A DNA stretch of 64,000 nt from Cokeromyces recurvatus. Taxonomy: Eukaryota; Mucoromycota; Mucoromycetes; Mucorales; Mucoraceae. Below, piece by piece: positions 14,591 to 26,877 of this stretch. Each line of letters begins with the position of its first letter. Within the stretch, counting starts at the first letter, position 1. The translations under genes and the position numbers were made by a program. A model generated the notes under the pieces. The model was not told where the DNA came from, searched no databases, and saw only the letters and a list, made by a program, of their open reading frames with translations. Location of the stretch: assembly GCF_025118155.1 (NCBI RefSeq), contig NW_026251388.1, positions 496,001-560,000 of the forward strand, given 5' to 3'.

Positions 14591-15633
14591 GTTTGATGTT
14601 TAGTTGAGAAAAAAAAAAGGAGAAGTTCCTAAAAGCTACACGTTCATTGAAGTTTTTAATAAGATTTTTTTTTTAGGTTTGAAAATTTTTCTTCAAATCC
14701 ATCCAATCAGAAAAGAATAAGTAAAGGCTGTCCCATGTTCCGCTTAATTTCATTTACAGCAGTTACACTTTACGAATTCATATCTCCTTACTAGAGCTTG
14801 TGTAACTGATAGATCATATAAACATGGTATAGTGATGGTGAGCACACAGTCATTTAGAACAGGTTCTATTGACTCTGGTGTTATATTGAAGAAAGAATTC
14901 AAAAGCCAGTTAAATATTTATATTTCCGAATTATGTTATACAAAAAGCTGCTTCTTTTCATTTAGTAAAAATACCATTAAAGCCATCTTTTTTTTTATAA
15001 TCATGCAATGGAAAATAATTAATAGTTGGCACTTATGAAGCGTTTTGACAAGCTTAGAGAGATAGAAACAAATCTTTTACTTCCTATTCGTGTTCTGTTA
15101 AGGACTTTTTAGAGAACGACGGAATAGATAGTAAGTTAATAAAGTACAAGCAATTAAGTTTATGGCTTAGATAAAGTAAAGCCTCAATTAATTTATGTAT
15201 TTTTCAATAGAAACATGAGTATATTTTTTTTTCTTGCATAAATCAGAATAGAATGGTAGAAAGAGGAAGATAGCTTTTATGAGCCAATACCTTGAATTAT
15301 CAGTAAGAAACTAACTGGAGGTAATATCATAATTATTTACCGAGTCAATAAAATATCTCAATATATTTTACCTGTTAATATTTTGAATGACATTATTGTC
15401 TGAATAACTACTATTGTTTTTTTTTAACTTTAGATTAAGACTATTGTCAAAAAAAAAAAAAATAGGTGCCATAGAAAGAAATTTAGACACTCTGGAATCG
15501 TTTTTTAGACGTTTCTGCATTTTTTATTGGACAAATATTACTAGTTTCCAAATTGTCTTGGTTTTACAGACGAGCTAAATCTTTTGCCTGTAAATAATAC
15601 CTAAGGTAATGTTTGAATTAAATGCTATAAGAG
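14591..15633. other. Spacer left of the Fanzor fossil
   Basis: The SAHH promoter is on the left. The rest is AT-rich DNA with scattered stops on both strands. A short open stretch at 14832-15038 has no recognisable motif. If the adjacent Fanzor-like gene was once full length, its lost N-terminal region should lie here, but I cannot see it. Confidence 0.4.
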
Positions 15634-16740
15634 TTGTTGGTCTTTGCTTTCTTAAAAAAAAAAAAATGGCATGCCATCTTGATCACTTGTACCACTCGAA
15701 GCGACGGCTTTAGTGTTTGCTTTGGGTTTGCTAGAAAAGCCAAAGATGCGAAAGAAGAAGTACAATTAGAGTTGGAAGATTTTTGCGATGAAGAAGTACA
15801 AAAGTATTTTCAGCCTTGTGCTGTCGACCCAGGCAGAGATCATATATTTACAGCGACAGTACGCCATGAAGAAGATTAACAAGAAATAAGAAGATGTAGC
15901 ATTAAAGAGCGACATTGTTATACAGGTTCCAAGAGAAGGACTTGGCATGTAGGAAAACTTAAATAAAAAGCATCGAGACAGATTTCCCTTCAGCAAAAAC
16001 TGTAGGCATTGAAAAATGGAGCAATTATATAGAGTATGCTCTCAAACATGTGCCCCAAATCTTCAGGTTCTACAATGAAAGGTATACAACCCTTTCGTTT
16101 CAATGATAATTCAAGGCAGACAAAGGTCAAATAAAGAGATAACCAACATCTTATTTAATGGAGGAAAAAAAGTACAAGAAAGCCAAAAGACTGAATACAA
16201 GGAAGAACAGAAAGAAAAGAAAAGAAAAAAAAAAGAGATAAGAAGAAACAAGAGGACAAAAAGAATTTATACGGTAATAAATGTAAAACTACACCAAGAA
16301 AAAAGCCGAATCCAAGCCTTCTCTTTGTGTACCTCTCGTTGTGTTTGGTGATAGAATGAAAAGTTTGGATACGGTTAGAATAAAAGGCCAGATGTCAGTT
16401 GTCAGATGCCATAGCAATACTTGGGAGAGAAATCAAGCTTAGATCAAAAACTACATTTTGATCGGCTATTGTCAGCATTAACGAGTTTAAAACCTCGAAA
16501 ATATATAGCTTCTGTAGGGAAACAAGCTTAAAGGCAACAAAGCTTCCGAATGATAAATATACTAAAAGTATTCTAGGTTGCAAAAACTGTTGTATACTTT
16601 GGAATAGAGATGTCAATGCAAGCAAAAATATGTTAGATATTTTGCAGTCTATTTAGGAAGAAAAAGGAAGACCTGCTGTCTTTCATAGAAAAATCACCGT
16701 AGAGGAAACGGTTTCGCTAGCAATAGTGATTTAAATATCT
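15634..16740 (+). pseudogene. Fanzor/TnpB-like RNA-guided nuclease, decayed C-terminal half
   Basis: Fanzors are eukaryotic relatives of transposon TnpB (Cas12 ancestry). Landmarks appear in the family's order. TRSDGFSVCFGF precedes the RuvC-I motif CAVDPGRDHIFTA (Asp codon 15826-15828). GRQRSNKEITNILFNGGKK starts near 16109. A Lys/Arg-rich segment follows, then PLVVFGDRMKS (16332 on), at the RuvC-II region. FKTSKIYSFC...GCKNC with WNRDVNASKN closes it (zinc finger and RuvC-III Asp, 16609-16611). These sit in three different frames, so there are at least two or three frameshifts. One zinc-finger Cys is replaced by Tyr (IYSFC) and a TAG interrupts at 16654-16656. The N-terminal half is missing or unrecognisable. 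It cannot make a nuclease. Identity is from motif order only. Confidence 0.8.
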
Positions 16741-16799
16741 ACACATTTTTGAACAAAATTGTAACACGCATTTGTCCAAAAACTAACAGTAATTCGCAT

Positions 16800-16801
<2 letters not shown>

Positions 16802-16849
<48 letters not shown>
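16802..16849. repeat. Poly(T) tract, 48 bases, just 3' of the Fanzor fossil
   Basis: Forty-eight consecutive T residues starting about 60 bases after the last recognisable coding of the fossil. On the minus strand it would be poly(A). It may mark the 3' boundary of an inserted element or simply be a local expansion. Confidence 0.9.
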
Positions 16850-16850
<1 letters not shown>

Positions 16851-17960
16851 TAATCAAGTTAAATCACTGTATATAGGACCCTTTTTTGATTTTCATTATT
16901 GTTATCAGTGACTTATTTTCTTTTAACAACCGCCAACAAAGCCTCATTTTTTTTCTTTATTGTATAATACAATACTACTACGCATAATGCTCATACTAGT
17001 ACTTTAGTCTAAAAATCTTCCATCAAAACTTTATTTTTTAAATACCAATAGCTTAGCTACGAAGCTGATACTAGGTTTAGAATGGGAACTGGGTAACCTA
17101 TCACAAAAATTTTAACAAACTTTCTATCAAGTAATCTTTTACTAAAGTATTTCTTCCTGTATCTATTTTTATTTTAATCTATTTTAAACAAGACAGATTG
17201 GCATAAAAACTTGACTAATCATAAAATACGAGTTTTGAACTTATATTCAAGCGCTTTTTTAATATTTCCTTATAAAAAAAAATACAATATTGAAGCTAGG
17301 GAAGTATCAAAGCAAAATGTTAATGAAGAAAAGGCTCTTTATAACAAATTATAAACTCTTAGAAAAGGTAAATCTTTTCATTTTGAATTATATATCTTCA
17401 CAACTGCCACAAATGTAGTGGCTTAAAGATAAAAATAATTGCCCTTTATTGAAAGAAATAAAGAATGAAATATTCACCGTAAAAGCTAAAATTGCTGAGA
17501 CAGTTAAACAGTTAGAGTTGAAGAGTTTAGAAAACAAGAACGATGAGTGGTTTATTCTATTAGACCAGAATTGCTGTCTTTGTACTTAATTTTACATGCA
17601 TAATAGTCGCATGTATTACTTTTATATGAAAGATATTTACGTTTCTTTAAACAAAAAGTTTAAATCATTTGTCATACCATTAATAACAAAGTAAAGCTCT
17701 AAGATCTTTGAACCCTATATTGGATACATTATTAAGTAATTAATTAGTGCACTATTTTTCTGTTTTCTCATATTTGTCTTGAGCCTATTGTTAGAAACCT
17801 TTATTGTAAAACGAAAATCGTTATTTTGATAGCAAAGACCAATTGGCACACTCTAAATACTTCATTACACTTCTTGAAGGAGTTTTACTATTAAATATAA
17901 TAAATATCAACTATAAAAAAAAATGAAGCCTTGTTTCTTTCTTTTTCTTCCATATTCCAT
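16850..17960. other. Spacer with a short plus-strand coding fragment
   Basis: Mostly AT-rich DNA with no gene. At 17437-17589 one frame stays open for 50 codons and reads NCPLLKEIKNEIFTVKAKIA followed by ETVKQLELKSLENKNDEWFI, a charged helix-like peptide ending at a TAA. No start codon or splice partner is evident. It is probably debris. Confidence 0.35.
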
Positions 17961-19075
17961 TAAGAATTTTTATAAGTAACAATAACTTCTTCAATTTCAT
18001 TTAATGCAGAGAAAATATCTACATTATTTGTGTCAGTTTCGTGTTCATCTTTTTTTTTTGAGCTTCATATTCTTCTCTATTATCAAATCATAAATTAAAT
18101 TCATATCCATGTGAAAAACTGTATGGTTTGAAGTTCGTAGGTATATTTAGTTTCTAAAATGGTGCAATTTAATAAGACCAATTCGTTCTAAGATGAAATT
18201 ACTACTACTAATAAGCTGGCAAATGAGGCAGTATGTGTTTCAACTTTAGACATAATGTACATCTCTTTTATATATGTAATGTTCTGTTTTTTTTTTCTTT
18301 TTGAAATATGTTTCGTCGCAAATACCATAAGTTTTATCCATTGTCAAGTTATAACTTCAAATTCTTCCATAATATTTACACTACTGAGTCACCTTGGTTC
18401 ATTTATTAAGCATCAGCTTTTGTAGTATTTTTTCCATTACCATTAGTGATATTTGACATATGAAAAGACAAAGACATAAAAGATACGTCTTCTTGAAAAT
18501 CCTATGTTAATATGATGCAATCAAAAAATGATTTTTCATTATTTATAACAAGAAACTGAATAATAGAAAATAAACGAAAAGCAGCCTATGTAATATTGTC
18601 TAGTATACAACGTATAAGCAACTATTATTACTATAAATAAATATCTATTATAATCTTCTTTTACCTATTTTTACATTAATCTGATTTGATACAATGTAGA
18701 AATAAGGCTAAATACGACACCAGTATCTTCTTTTTACACCTTTCAATGTTGGTTTTTCTTTAGTTGATAAGTGGTCAGCATTGTCATTTATATTACATAA
18801 TAATAATAATAATCAAACCGCTGGTTACTGACGTTATCGAATTCTTTAGTTATATTGGAATAAAGATTGGCTCTTTTAGATCTAAACTTCTTGTTGTAGA
18901 GAGATGCATTGTCCCAAACTGTTAAATAGATATGAGTTCTGTACCATAATTCGTTATGATCGTTTTGTAAGAGCTGACCTGAAAACCAAAGTTCAATTGA
19001 TATTTTTCTGATGTAGCGATATAGCTGGTGTTCTAATAGTCTTATTAGCATAAAGTTAGGATAATAACTCGTCAA
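17961..19075 (-). pseudogene. Decayed minus-strand coding region, unidentified
   Basis: The right end (19075-18788) is open for 95 codons with a protein-like segment: HQLYRYIRKISIELWFSGQL, NDHNELWYRTHIYLTVWDN and KFRSKRANLYSNITKEFDN. Further down, near 18050-17961, another stretch reads DEHETDTNNVDIFSALNEIE. The part between is full of stops and frame changes. I do not know the family. SKRAN also occurs in the fossil at 10771-10923, next to a WYR motif, so the two could be remnants of one repeat family. This is a weak resemblance seen by eye. Confidence 0.35.
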
Positions 19076-19652
19076 TTTTACACTGTGACTTTTTGTTGTA
19101 ATTTGTGTACAATATAATACACGAATAGTAAATATTTATTTCACAATAATGCTGTATAAACAATATCATCACGTCAAATATAAAATATGTAATCATCAAA
19201 TTTAAAGCCTCTAAATAAAACTCTTATTGAGTTTGCAATCTATCAAATACAATACCATATCATGACTGTTGGTAATATCTTGAAGAAGTCAATGTATAGC
19301 ACAACGCCAATGAAATAAAGCATCTATAATTGCTATTATCATTTATAGCCACAAGGAAAAGTATAAATAGACGGGGTAGTTTGTACAAGAAGAAGAAGTC
19401 TTTTCCATATATTCTAACTTCACGAATTATTTTTGCCTTTTATTCTCTCTTTTCTTGCTGTAAATGGCTATAGTTGGATCGAAAAAAAAAATGGCTCATG
19501 AGTTGTGGAAGATATGGCTGAAAACGGGCTGCATTTTTGTCAATCATAAAACCAAGTTGTCTTTCTTTTCCAAACTTTATTTCGCATACGTGCTTTATTT
19601 TACTAATATCCTTCAGTTGGCAGAACTTAGTTCAGGCCGGTTGCTTGTCGAT

Positions 19653-19702
<50 letters not shown>

Positions 19703-21128
19703 TTCTTCCAAATCCATCCATAACTTGATGTAGGAAGAATATCTTTCTAATTTAAATGGATACATCACTATTTCGTATTTCTACTGTGAAAGAGGGATTT
19801 CTATCAAATAAACAGACATAATTTCTCTGATTTTAGATTTATCTTCAATTAAATTGAGAAGAAATGTTTGTAATATTGAATATATAGTAGGAAAATGTAC
19901 ATGTATATACAAATATATAAAAAAGATGTTGATATATATTAAAATCTTGAATATATTTAAACAAAAGGGACGGTTAAAAAGGAGAGTAATAGATGACTGA
20001 TGTTTTATAGATAAGGTATTTATATAAAATATATTCAATTATAAGTTAAGATATAATAATGATTATTACTGCATAAGCATCATAGTATTAATTGATTCAT
20101 ATATGAGGAGACTTCTCAGTTAAGGCTGGCATAAAACAAAATTATAGTAAAAGAACGAGTATATTCTGATCGGCTAATAGTAAAGGAATAATTTGAGATC
20201 GTAAAGAGGGCAACATCCCTTTGGTTCTATGTGAGGCTTGAAAGTATTTTTAATTAATTAAAAAAAAAAGGTATCTTTGGATAGTGTATGTTGATAGTCA
20301 AAATAATGCTTTAAAGAAACAACTGGTTGTTTATATGGCCTAATTGAGATAGTATGACTAAGGTAGCTAACACTATTTTTTATTCAATCCTTTGTGTTAA
20401 ACCCTGTATTATGGCCATGACTAATGTTTGAGATATAGGCTCATTAATACAACTTCTAAGGTCTAATTGAAGCAGTTATTAATCATATTTGCTTACTTGG
20501 TATGGTATTCTCTCTGGCGTGGTGCATTTAATTATTCCGGTTTGAAGTTTTAGTAGTCATACATCTTCTGTCTCAATAGATGATTGCCAACATTCTTTTA
20601 TTTATATCTTATTTCATTATATACAGCATACTAATTTCATATGGTTAGATATTTTACATCATAGCCTTTGTAAAAGATTGCAATAATTAAAGCTTATGAA
20701 ACTGGGTGAAAAGAGTTCCTGTCTACGTGCTGTCTCAAATTTCCATTCATACAATCTGACTTTTTTTTTTTTTTTTTTTTTTTTCATGCATGCAAAAAAA
20801 TATTTATTTTTGTATAAGACTTGTACAAAAGAAAAAAAAAAAGTACTTTTATTTTAAATCGCTTTTTTTTTTCCTGACATGTATAAAAGTAGAAATAAAA
20901 TAAAATAAAATAAAATAAATAAATAAATAATGTATGCATCATGTAATGGTGGCTGCTGCTGGCATTAAAAAAATATGCTTAATACTAATATGAAATCTTA
21001 CTTGCCAGTAGTAAAGCATCTATACATCATCATATCCACTAATATTTAATTTATCAATTACAAGACTAAAAAAAAAAAAATGTATATTTTATTTTTCGTT
21101 TCCTCCTTTCTAAAACAAAGTTTGCTTA
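19076..21128. other. Spacer, no gene seen
   Basis: About 2 kb of AT-rich DNA with T47 at 19655-19701, another poly(T) at 20761-20784 and TAAAA repeats near 20895-20930. A TATAAATAG box at about 19361 is not followed by a convincing frame. The right end must contain the promoter of the GPI-PLD-like gene. Confidence 0.45.
19655..19701. repeat. Poly(T) tract, 47 bases
   Basis: Uninterrupted T run in a non-genic region. It is similar in length to the tract that follows the Fanzor-like fossil. Confidence 0.9.
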
Positions 21129-24100
21129 ATGTACTTCTTTAAGCAATGTCTCATTTCAGTTTTAATTTGCTTACATTCTCCCTTGTTGAATGCTTGTGGA
21201 ATGTAATTCATTACAAACGTGGTTCTATTAAATACACACACACATATACACATATATAATTATTAATACTATTTTATTTGTACAGTGCTGTTCACAATGA
21301 AATTACTTACCGTTCTATAGAAAATTTTATTCCTGAAAATGATATACAACAATCTTATAAGAATGATATACTTGACTCAGTGGGTTTTGTTCAAGCTGGC
21401 TCATTCTTTCCTGACTGGTAAAAAATGGAGTATTACCTTCTATTTGTGTGATATAATAGACACCTATTCACTTACACACATATATAATGTATATTAGGGG
21501 ATATCAATGTTTGGGTAATAATCAGCAATCAGAAGATGGTAACATATCAAAATTATTCATGTATTTTTTTTTTAAAAAAATATATATATGTATATACAAA
21601 TATTAATTTTATATATGAATGAATATAATACATTATTAGCGCACTGGCCAACTTTCATAAAAGTAGCTGTCAATTATGTTCGAGAAGTTTATCCTATAAA
21701 CCAATTTCATTCAAATAAACATGTTAAAGTAAATAAGAGAATCTTTCCTCTTCCTATATTTTTTTGTTTGTTTGTTTATTTGCTTATGAATAAAAATTTA
21801 TCGTATGATACTTTTTTTTTTCTATAGGGACTAATATCATTCATCTTTGCCATCATGTCGCATGATATGGCGGATATAAAATGGCATAGCTTAGGAGGTT
21901 TATCTGATTATTTTATTGTTGCTATGGCAAATTCCGATTTCCATAGTAATGATGAAGAAGCCCATTTAGCAGCAGACGCAGGAGGAGAATTCACATTACG
22001 ACATTCAAGCGAGTTATCCTATCTTAATGAGACCTGGCAAGTGCCTATCAAAGATATAATTGAGATTTATAAAAGACTTTATATAAATACTACTACAGTA
22101 AAGGTACCTTTAGAATCGCATCTTCGTTATTGTATGGCAACTGCCTTTGCCGCTTCAAAAATCGATGTTGAATTTGGACAGCTGATGTTTGGTTATTATG
22201 GATCTAGAAGTCCATTTTTAATTGAAGAATTTTATGATTATTACAGGGGAGGTAATGTTTTACTTATATATATATATATTTATATACATGTATATGATTA
22301 TCAACTTTATAGTTTTAACTATATCATATTAGGTATTGAAGATATATCAGGAAGTGTAACTGATTGTTATCCGCAAATGATTGATGCCTTTGAGAATGGA
22401 GCAATCCACAGCGATCCAGATATTTTATGTGCTAATTATTTTTCAACTATGGGCAGTAGTCATCATAATAAAAAAAGAAAAAAGAAGAGACAAATCACAT
22501 GCCCACTAATTCAATCCCAGTGCAAATCCTCATCATTATTACACAATAAAATGTATGAAAGTTATGATTCTGTATCAGGTGTCTTAACTATTACATTAGA
22601 TAAACGATATACCAAAAATCAATATACCACCAAGAAGATAACTGATAAAGAATCATTATTACCTATAGTAGAAGAAACAACGGTGATTGATAAGCAGCGA
22701 TATGGAATTAGAAACAAGAACGATCAATACCAATTCCAAGTCCCACTAGGTCCAAAAAAAATGAATAATAATAATAATTCAATGAATGAAAATATAAAGT
22801 ATAGTGCCACTAATACAATAAATAACGAGATTAACCAGCAGCAATGTCTATCACTCGACAATAATTTGATTTCAGGTATTACTTTAACTTTATCCACGTC
22901 CTTTGCTAGATTAGGCCATCAGGTCATTATAGGAGACTTTAATGGTAATGGACAACTTGATATGGCTATTTCAGCACCTTATTATTATAATCACAACCGT
23001 CATATTCAAACAGGTGCAGTATTTATTTTACAAACAGTTTCTGAAATCCTTCTAAATGAGAACCAATATCAAAAGCCTTATGATATACGAAATTTTACAC
23101 AAAACCAATTACTTGAAGGAGATGTAAACCATGGACGATTTGGCTGGTCTATGTTATCGATTGATATGAATCAAGATGGTATTGACGACTTGGTAGTTTC
23201 AACCCCTTTCCTTGAAGGAGGAGGAAGTGGGTGGGTTGATGTTTATTTTGGTCGAGTTTTGGTCGGACTTTCTTCTTCCTCACAACCAGACATTCGAATT
23301 TTTTTGTCCCAAGAATCATTACTAGGAACGGTTTTAGTGGGGATTGATGTGAATCAGGACGGTTTCAAAGACCTGATTATAGGCTGTCCATTATGTTCTA
23401 TTGACAATCAATCACAAGTAAGTTTTTTTTTTTTATCCTCTTGACCATTAATATAATACTACTAAAATAATGATACAATTTTTTTTTTATTTTTTAATAA
23501 AAATATCTATATCTATACGATAGACGGGAAGAGTTTACATTATTAAAAGTTCATCAAGTTTAGCTCGTTATCCTGCAACTATAACGCAAGCTGACTGGAT
23601 TATTGATAATCCTAATATACAAGAGGATGTATCAAGATCTGCGTATGACCATTTTGGTGAATCAATCCTACTAGTCAAAGATACTCTATTAATTGGAGCT
23701 CCAGGTTATTGTATTAATATGAAACAAAAAGTAGGTCGAGTTTATGCTTTTGATATAAAAACAAAAAAGTTGAAATGGATCATGTCTGGTTCCAAAGAAT
23801 TTCAACAATATGGGAAGTAAGTCAAAAAAAAAAAAAAAACGTTTCAGCTGAGATTAAAACTTAATTTCAAAAAAAAAAAAAAACTAACAAAATTAAATAA
23901 TTATTTTTTATATGTAGAAGGCTTGCTACAGACAATAAAGGTAGTTTATTAGCTATATCAAGTCCATCAGAAGTAAGTTACGAAAAAAGAATAAGAAAAG
24001 AGAATAAATATATATGAATTCAATAATGATAGTAAAAAAAAGAAACTAAAGAAAAAGCTTATCTTTTTTTTCGCATAATGTAATACAATAGGAAACATCT

Positions 24101-24763
24101 ATTGGATTAAGAAAGTTCTGGCAAGGAGGAACTGTAAGAATTTATGATTGGGATAAAATACAATCTAATAAGGGTACAGCTTTAATACCACGATTTGAAA
24201 TGGAAAATGGTATGATAAGTATTATTAAAGGCCGTACAAATGCAGGTCATTTAGGACAATCTATTTTATTTGTAAATGATGATAACAATCATAATATATC
24301 GAGTATATGGATAGGCGAACCCTTATCTGAACAAGGTAGATATCTTTCTTTTTTTTATTATTTCTAGTCATATATCATTTATTTTTTTACTTGTCATTAA
24401 TTGAATTTTATTAAAGAAAAGGGACGTATTTATCATTGGTCTTTTAATAATAGAAATAGCCAAGTTAGATGTATTAGAAATAATCAGTTAATCTTAGTAA
24501 GTCTTGTCAAAATAATTTGCACTGAGTTTTAATTTGCTCGTGCCTGAAATAACCGCGACGGAGTTAATAAAAAATTATAGGCACGGTTTGGGTCACAAAT
24601 CGGGCAATTAGGTACAAATGCTATTTGTATCACTTCACAACATTATGGTCAAAATGCATTGTAAGAATGAAATACAAATGTTTAAATTAATATCAAATAT
24701 TTATGCATAACTCTATTTAGGTATTCTGGAGCTGTCACTTTATTGAAAGGGAAAATCATATAA
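21129..24763 (+). CDS. GPI-specific phospholipase D-like protein with FG-GAP repeats
   Basis: Related to animal GPLD1, which cleaves the phosphate bond of GPI anchors using a zinc site. The 879-residue product is close to GPLD1 (about 840). A signal peptide (MYFFKQCLISVLICLHSPLL, cut before ACG) leads into HNEI, GFVQAGSFFPDWGYQC, HWPTFIKVAVNYVRE and IMSHDMADIKWHSLGG: the His/Asp pattern of the zinc-dependent phospholipase C-like domain. C-terminally, integrin-type FG-GAP blades carry Ca2+-loop motifs: GDFNGNGQLD, DMNQDGIDD and DVNQDGFKD. Exons: 21129-21202, 21286-21417, 21498-21538, 21640-21728, 21828-22251, 22333-23417, 23524-23816, 23918-23972, 24092-24335, 24417-24496, 24581-24660, 24721-24763. 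A Lys/Arg-rich insert (HHNKKRKKKRQ) lies mid-protein. Substrate and location are inferred. Confidence 0.88.
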
Positions 24764-25316
24764 TATTTTAAATAGCAGGAGGTAATAAAATAGATAAAAA
24801 AAAATTTGAAACATAAATTTTAAACATAGATGAATAAATATAACTATTTATTTACAGGAGAAGAAGTCTATTTACTACAAAGTATAAAAAAGAAAGAAAA
24901 AAGTAACTTTGAACTTACTTAAGTGAGACATTTTTCATACTTTTGTTCCCGATTGTCTTGGAAAAAATTTTTTTTTTCTTTTTTAAAACGCCAATATTTG
25001 CCCTGGACTAACTGCATGACTGTATTGAACCACTGAAAAAAAAAAAAAAAAAAAAAATAGCCATATATTAATAGTAAAAAAAAAAAAGAAATATAAATAT
25101 ATACTTATTTTTTTTAGACTTTTTTCTGTTGTTGTATTTTGTCATTTTATTATTATCTTTTTTTCAAATTTCCTTTTTTTTTTCTTTTTCTTCATTGTTT
25201 CTTCCTTTTTATTATTTATATACATTATTTATATTTATTTATAATACAATAAAAAATAATAATATATTTAATTTAATTATTTTTCTTTTTTTTTTTCATT
25301 TATTTATATTTTAATT
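24764..25316. other. Intergenic spacer with poly(A)/poly(T) tracts
   Basis: Holds the 3' UTR of the GPI-PLD-like gene and a T-rich leader before the zinc-finger gene. The poly(A) run near 25036-25057 and the poly(T)-rich 25100-25300 segment are the only structure. No gene seen. Confidence 0.5.
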
Positions 25317-26164
25317 ATGCCACAAAAGAAAAAAGCAACTGGACGTAGATCTGAACCTAAGCTATTTCGTTGTACAGGATTTGGTAACTGTGATATGGTC
25401 TTTACTCGCAGTGAGCATTTAGCTAGACATGCAAGAAAGCATACAGGAGAGGTTAGAGAATATAATCATAAAAAGAGAAGAAAAAAGCTAACTTGAATAA
25501 CATATAAATAAATAGAAACCATTTAAATGTGTTGTACCTAATTGTGATCGAATGTTTAGTAGATTTGATAATATGATGCAGCATACACATACTCATAATC
25601 GTACAAAAAAGAAAGATAGCCATGGCTCAGATAATAATCACAAAAAGATTGTACCTGAAAATAAAGCCAATAATATGCATTTACCTTCTATGCCTAATTC
25701 ACCAAAGACTTATAATAGCCAAAAGCCTCATATGATTGATAACCATATAATTTTACCCGGTCCACGTCCAGTAAATGATCCTAATAATAAACCAGCTACA
25801 GTTATCTATCCACATCCAATGTATTATCAGCAACAACAACAACAACAACAACAAACTTACCCTCATCCTCCTCCATCTCCTAATTCTCAACAAGAGGAGG
25901 ATTATATCAAATATCAACAGCAGTATTATAGTCATTATCCTATTCAACAACAGCAAGCTTGGGGTACTCCTACTATCTATTATACATCTACAACTCCATC
26001 CCAATTCCCTTCCACAAACATGATGATGCCTCCTCCACACTCGCATCATCATCCACCACCTCCTCTTTCTCAACACCCTCCCCCTCCCTCACTATCTCAA
26101 CAACAGCAACCGTCTTTTGTATCATCTAATATGACTGATTATTTTGGAAGTAAGCATGAGGTTC

Positions 26165-26195
<31 letters not shown>

Positions 26196-26833
26196 GCAGC
26201 AGCAGCAGCAGCAGCAGCATCAACAAGAACAAGAACAGCAAGAACAGCAACAGCAAGAACAACAACAGCGTAAAAATTCAATTCATAGCGAATCAACGAC
26301 AATTACAATGTCAAAAAGAAAACTTTCGTATATTGAATTGTCTACACCTATTCAAGAATTAGGATTAAAAAATCATTATTATCCCATTATGGCCTTAGCT
26401 AATAATCGTGCTTCTTCTGATTCAACTACAACAACAATGATAGAAGACGACGACGACGACGATGAAAGGCAAATGTCGCCATTATCTATCAATGATTTAG
26501 AAATGAATAGTGATAATAGCAACAAATCTTCACCGATATCATCCCGTTTCAAGCCAGATGGTATTGATATCACACTAGATGAATATGAAGCACTTCAAGG
26601 TTTTGGTAAATTCTGTACCGAACCTATAGTTCGAGAACCTATCTTAATGACCCGTATTACGACTTCACCTTCTTCTTGTATTTCTTTGCCTATTGAACTA
26701 CCTCCTTTACACAATATATCACCTGCTGCCGTTTTATCGAATACAGTCAGTTTATCTTCTCGAATCCAGGCTTTCCGTCAACACGTCTTAACTGCACATG
26801 AATCCTTTCAAAGACCAGTACGAAATGGCGTCA

Positions 26834-26838
<5 letters not shown>
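25317..26838 (+). CDS. Two-finger C2H2 transcription factor with polyQ tract (MSN2-like zinc fingers)
   Basis: Nuclear DNA-binding protein. Two adjacent C2H2 fingers fill the N-terminus: [20 protein letters not shown] plus RHARKHTGE, then [20 protein letters not shown] plus MQHTHTH, joined by the canonical TGEKP linker. RSEHLARH and RFDNMMQH resemble the Msn2/Rgm1/Usv1 group that binds CCCCT-type stress elements. The tail is disordered: His/Pro-rich, a long Gln tract and acidic [10 protein letters not shown] more conserved block near the C-terminus includes [13 protein letters not shown]. Exons: 25317-25451 and 25516-26838 (485 residues). The intron falls exactly in the finger linker (GE|KP). 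The ATG at 25317 is the first in frame. The target is inferred from finger type only. Confidence 0.85.
26164..26268. repeat. CAA/CAG repeat encoding polyglutamine
   Basis: CAA units, then CAG units, then mixed CAA/CAG/GAA, in frame within the C2H2 gene. The pure CAA and CAG blocks suggest recent expansion in both halves. Confidence 0.95.

Positions 26839-26877
<39 letters not shown>

Noticed and set aside
16103..16351. Independent Lys/Arg-rich small protein
   Set aside because: Its N-terminal part matches the middle of the Fanzor-like fossil and its frame ends at a frameshift relative to the next motif.
25753..26076. Leu/Arg-rich open frame antisense to the C2H2 gene
   Set aside because: It arises from CAA/CAG and His/Pro codons read backwards; low complexity and no motif.
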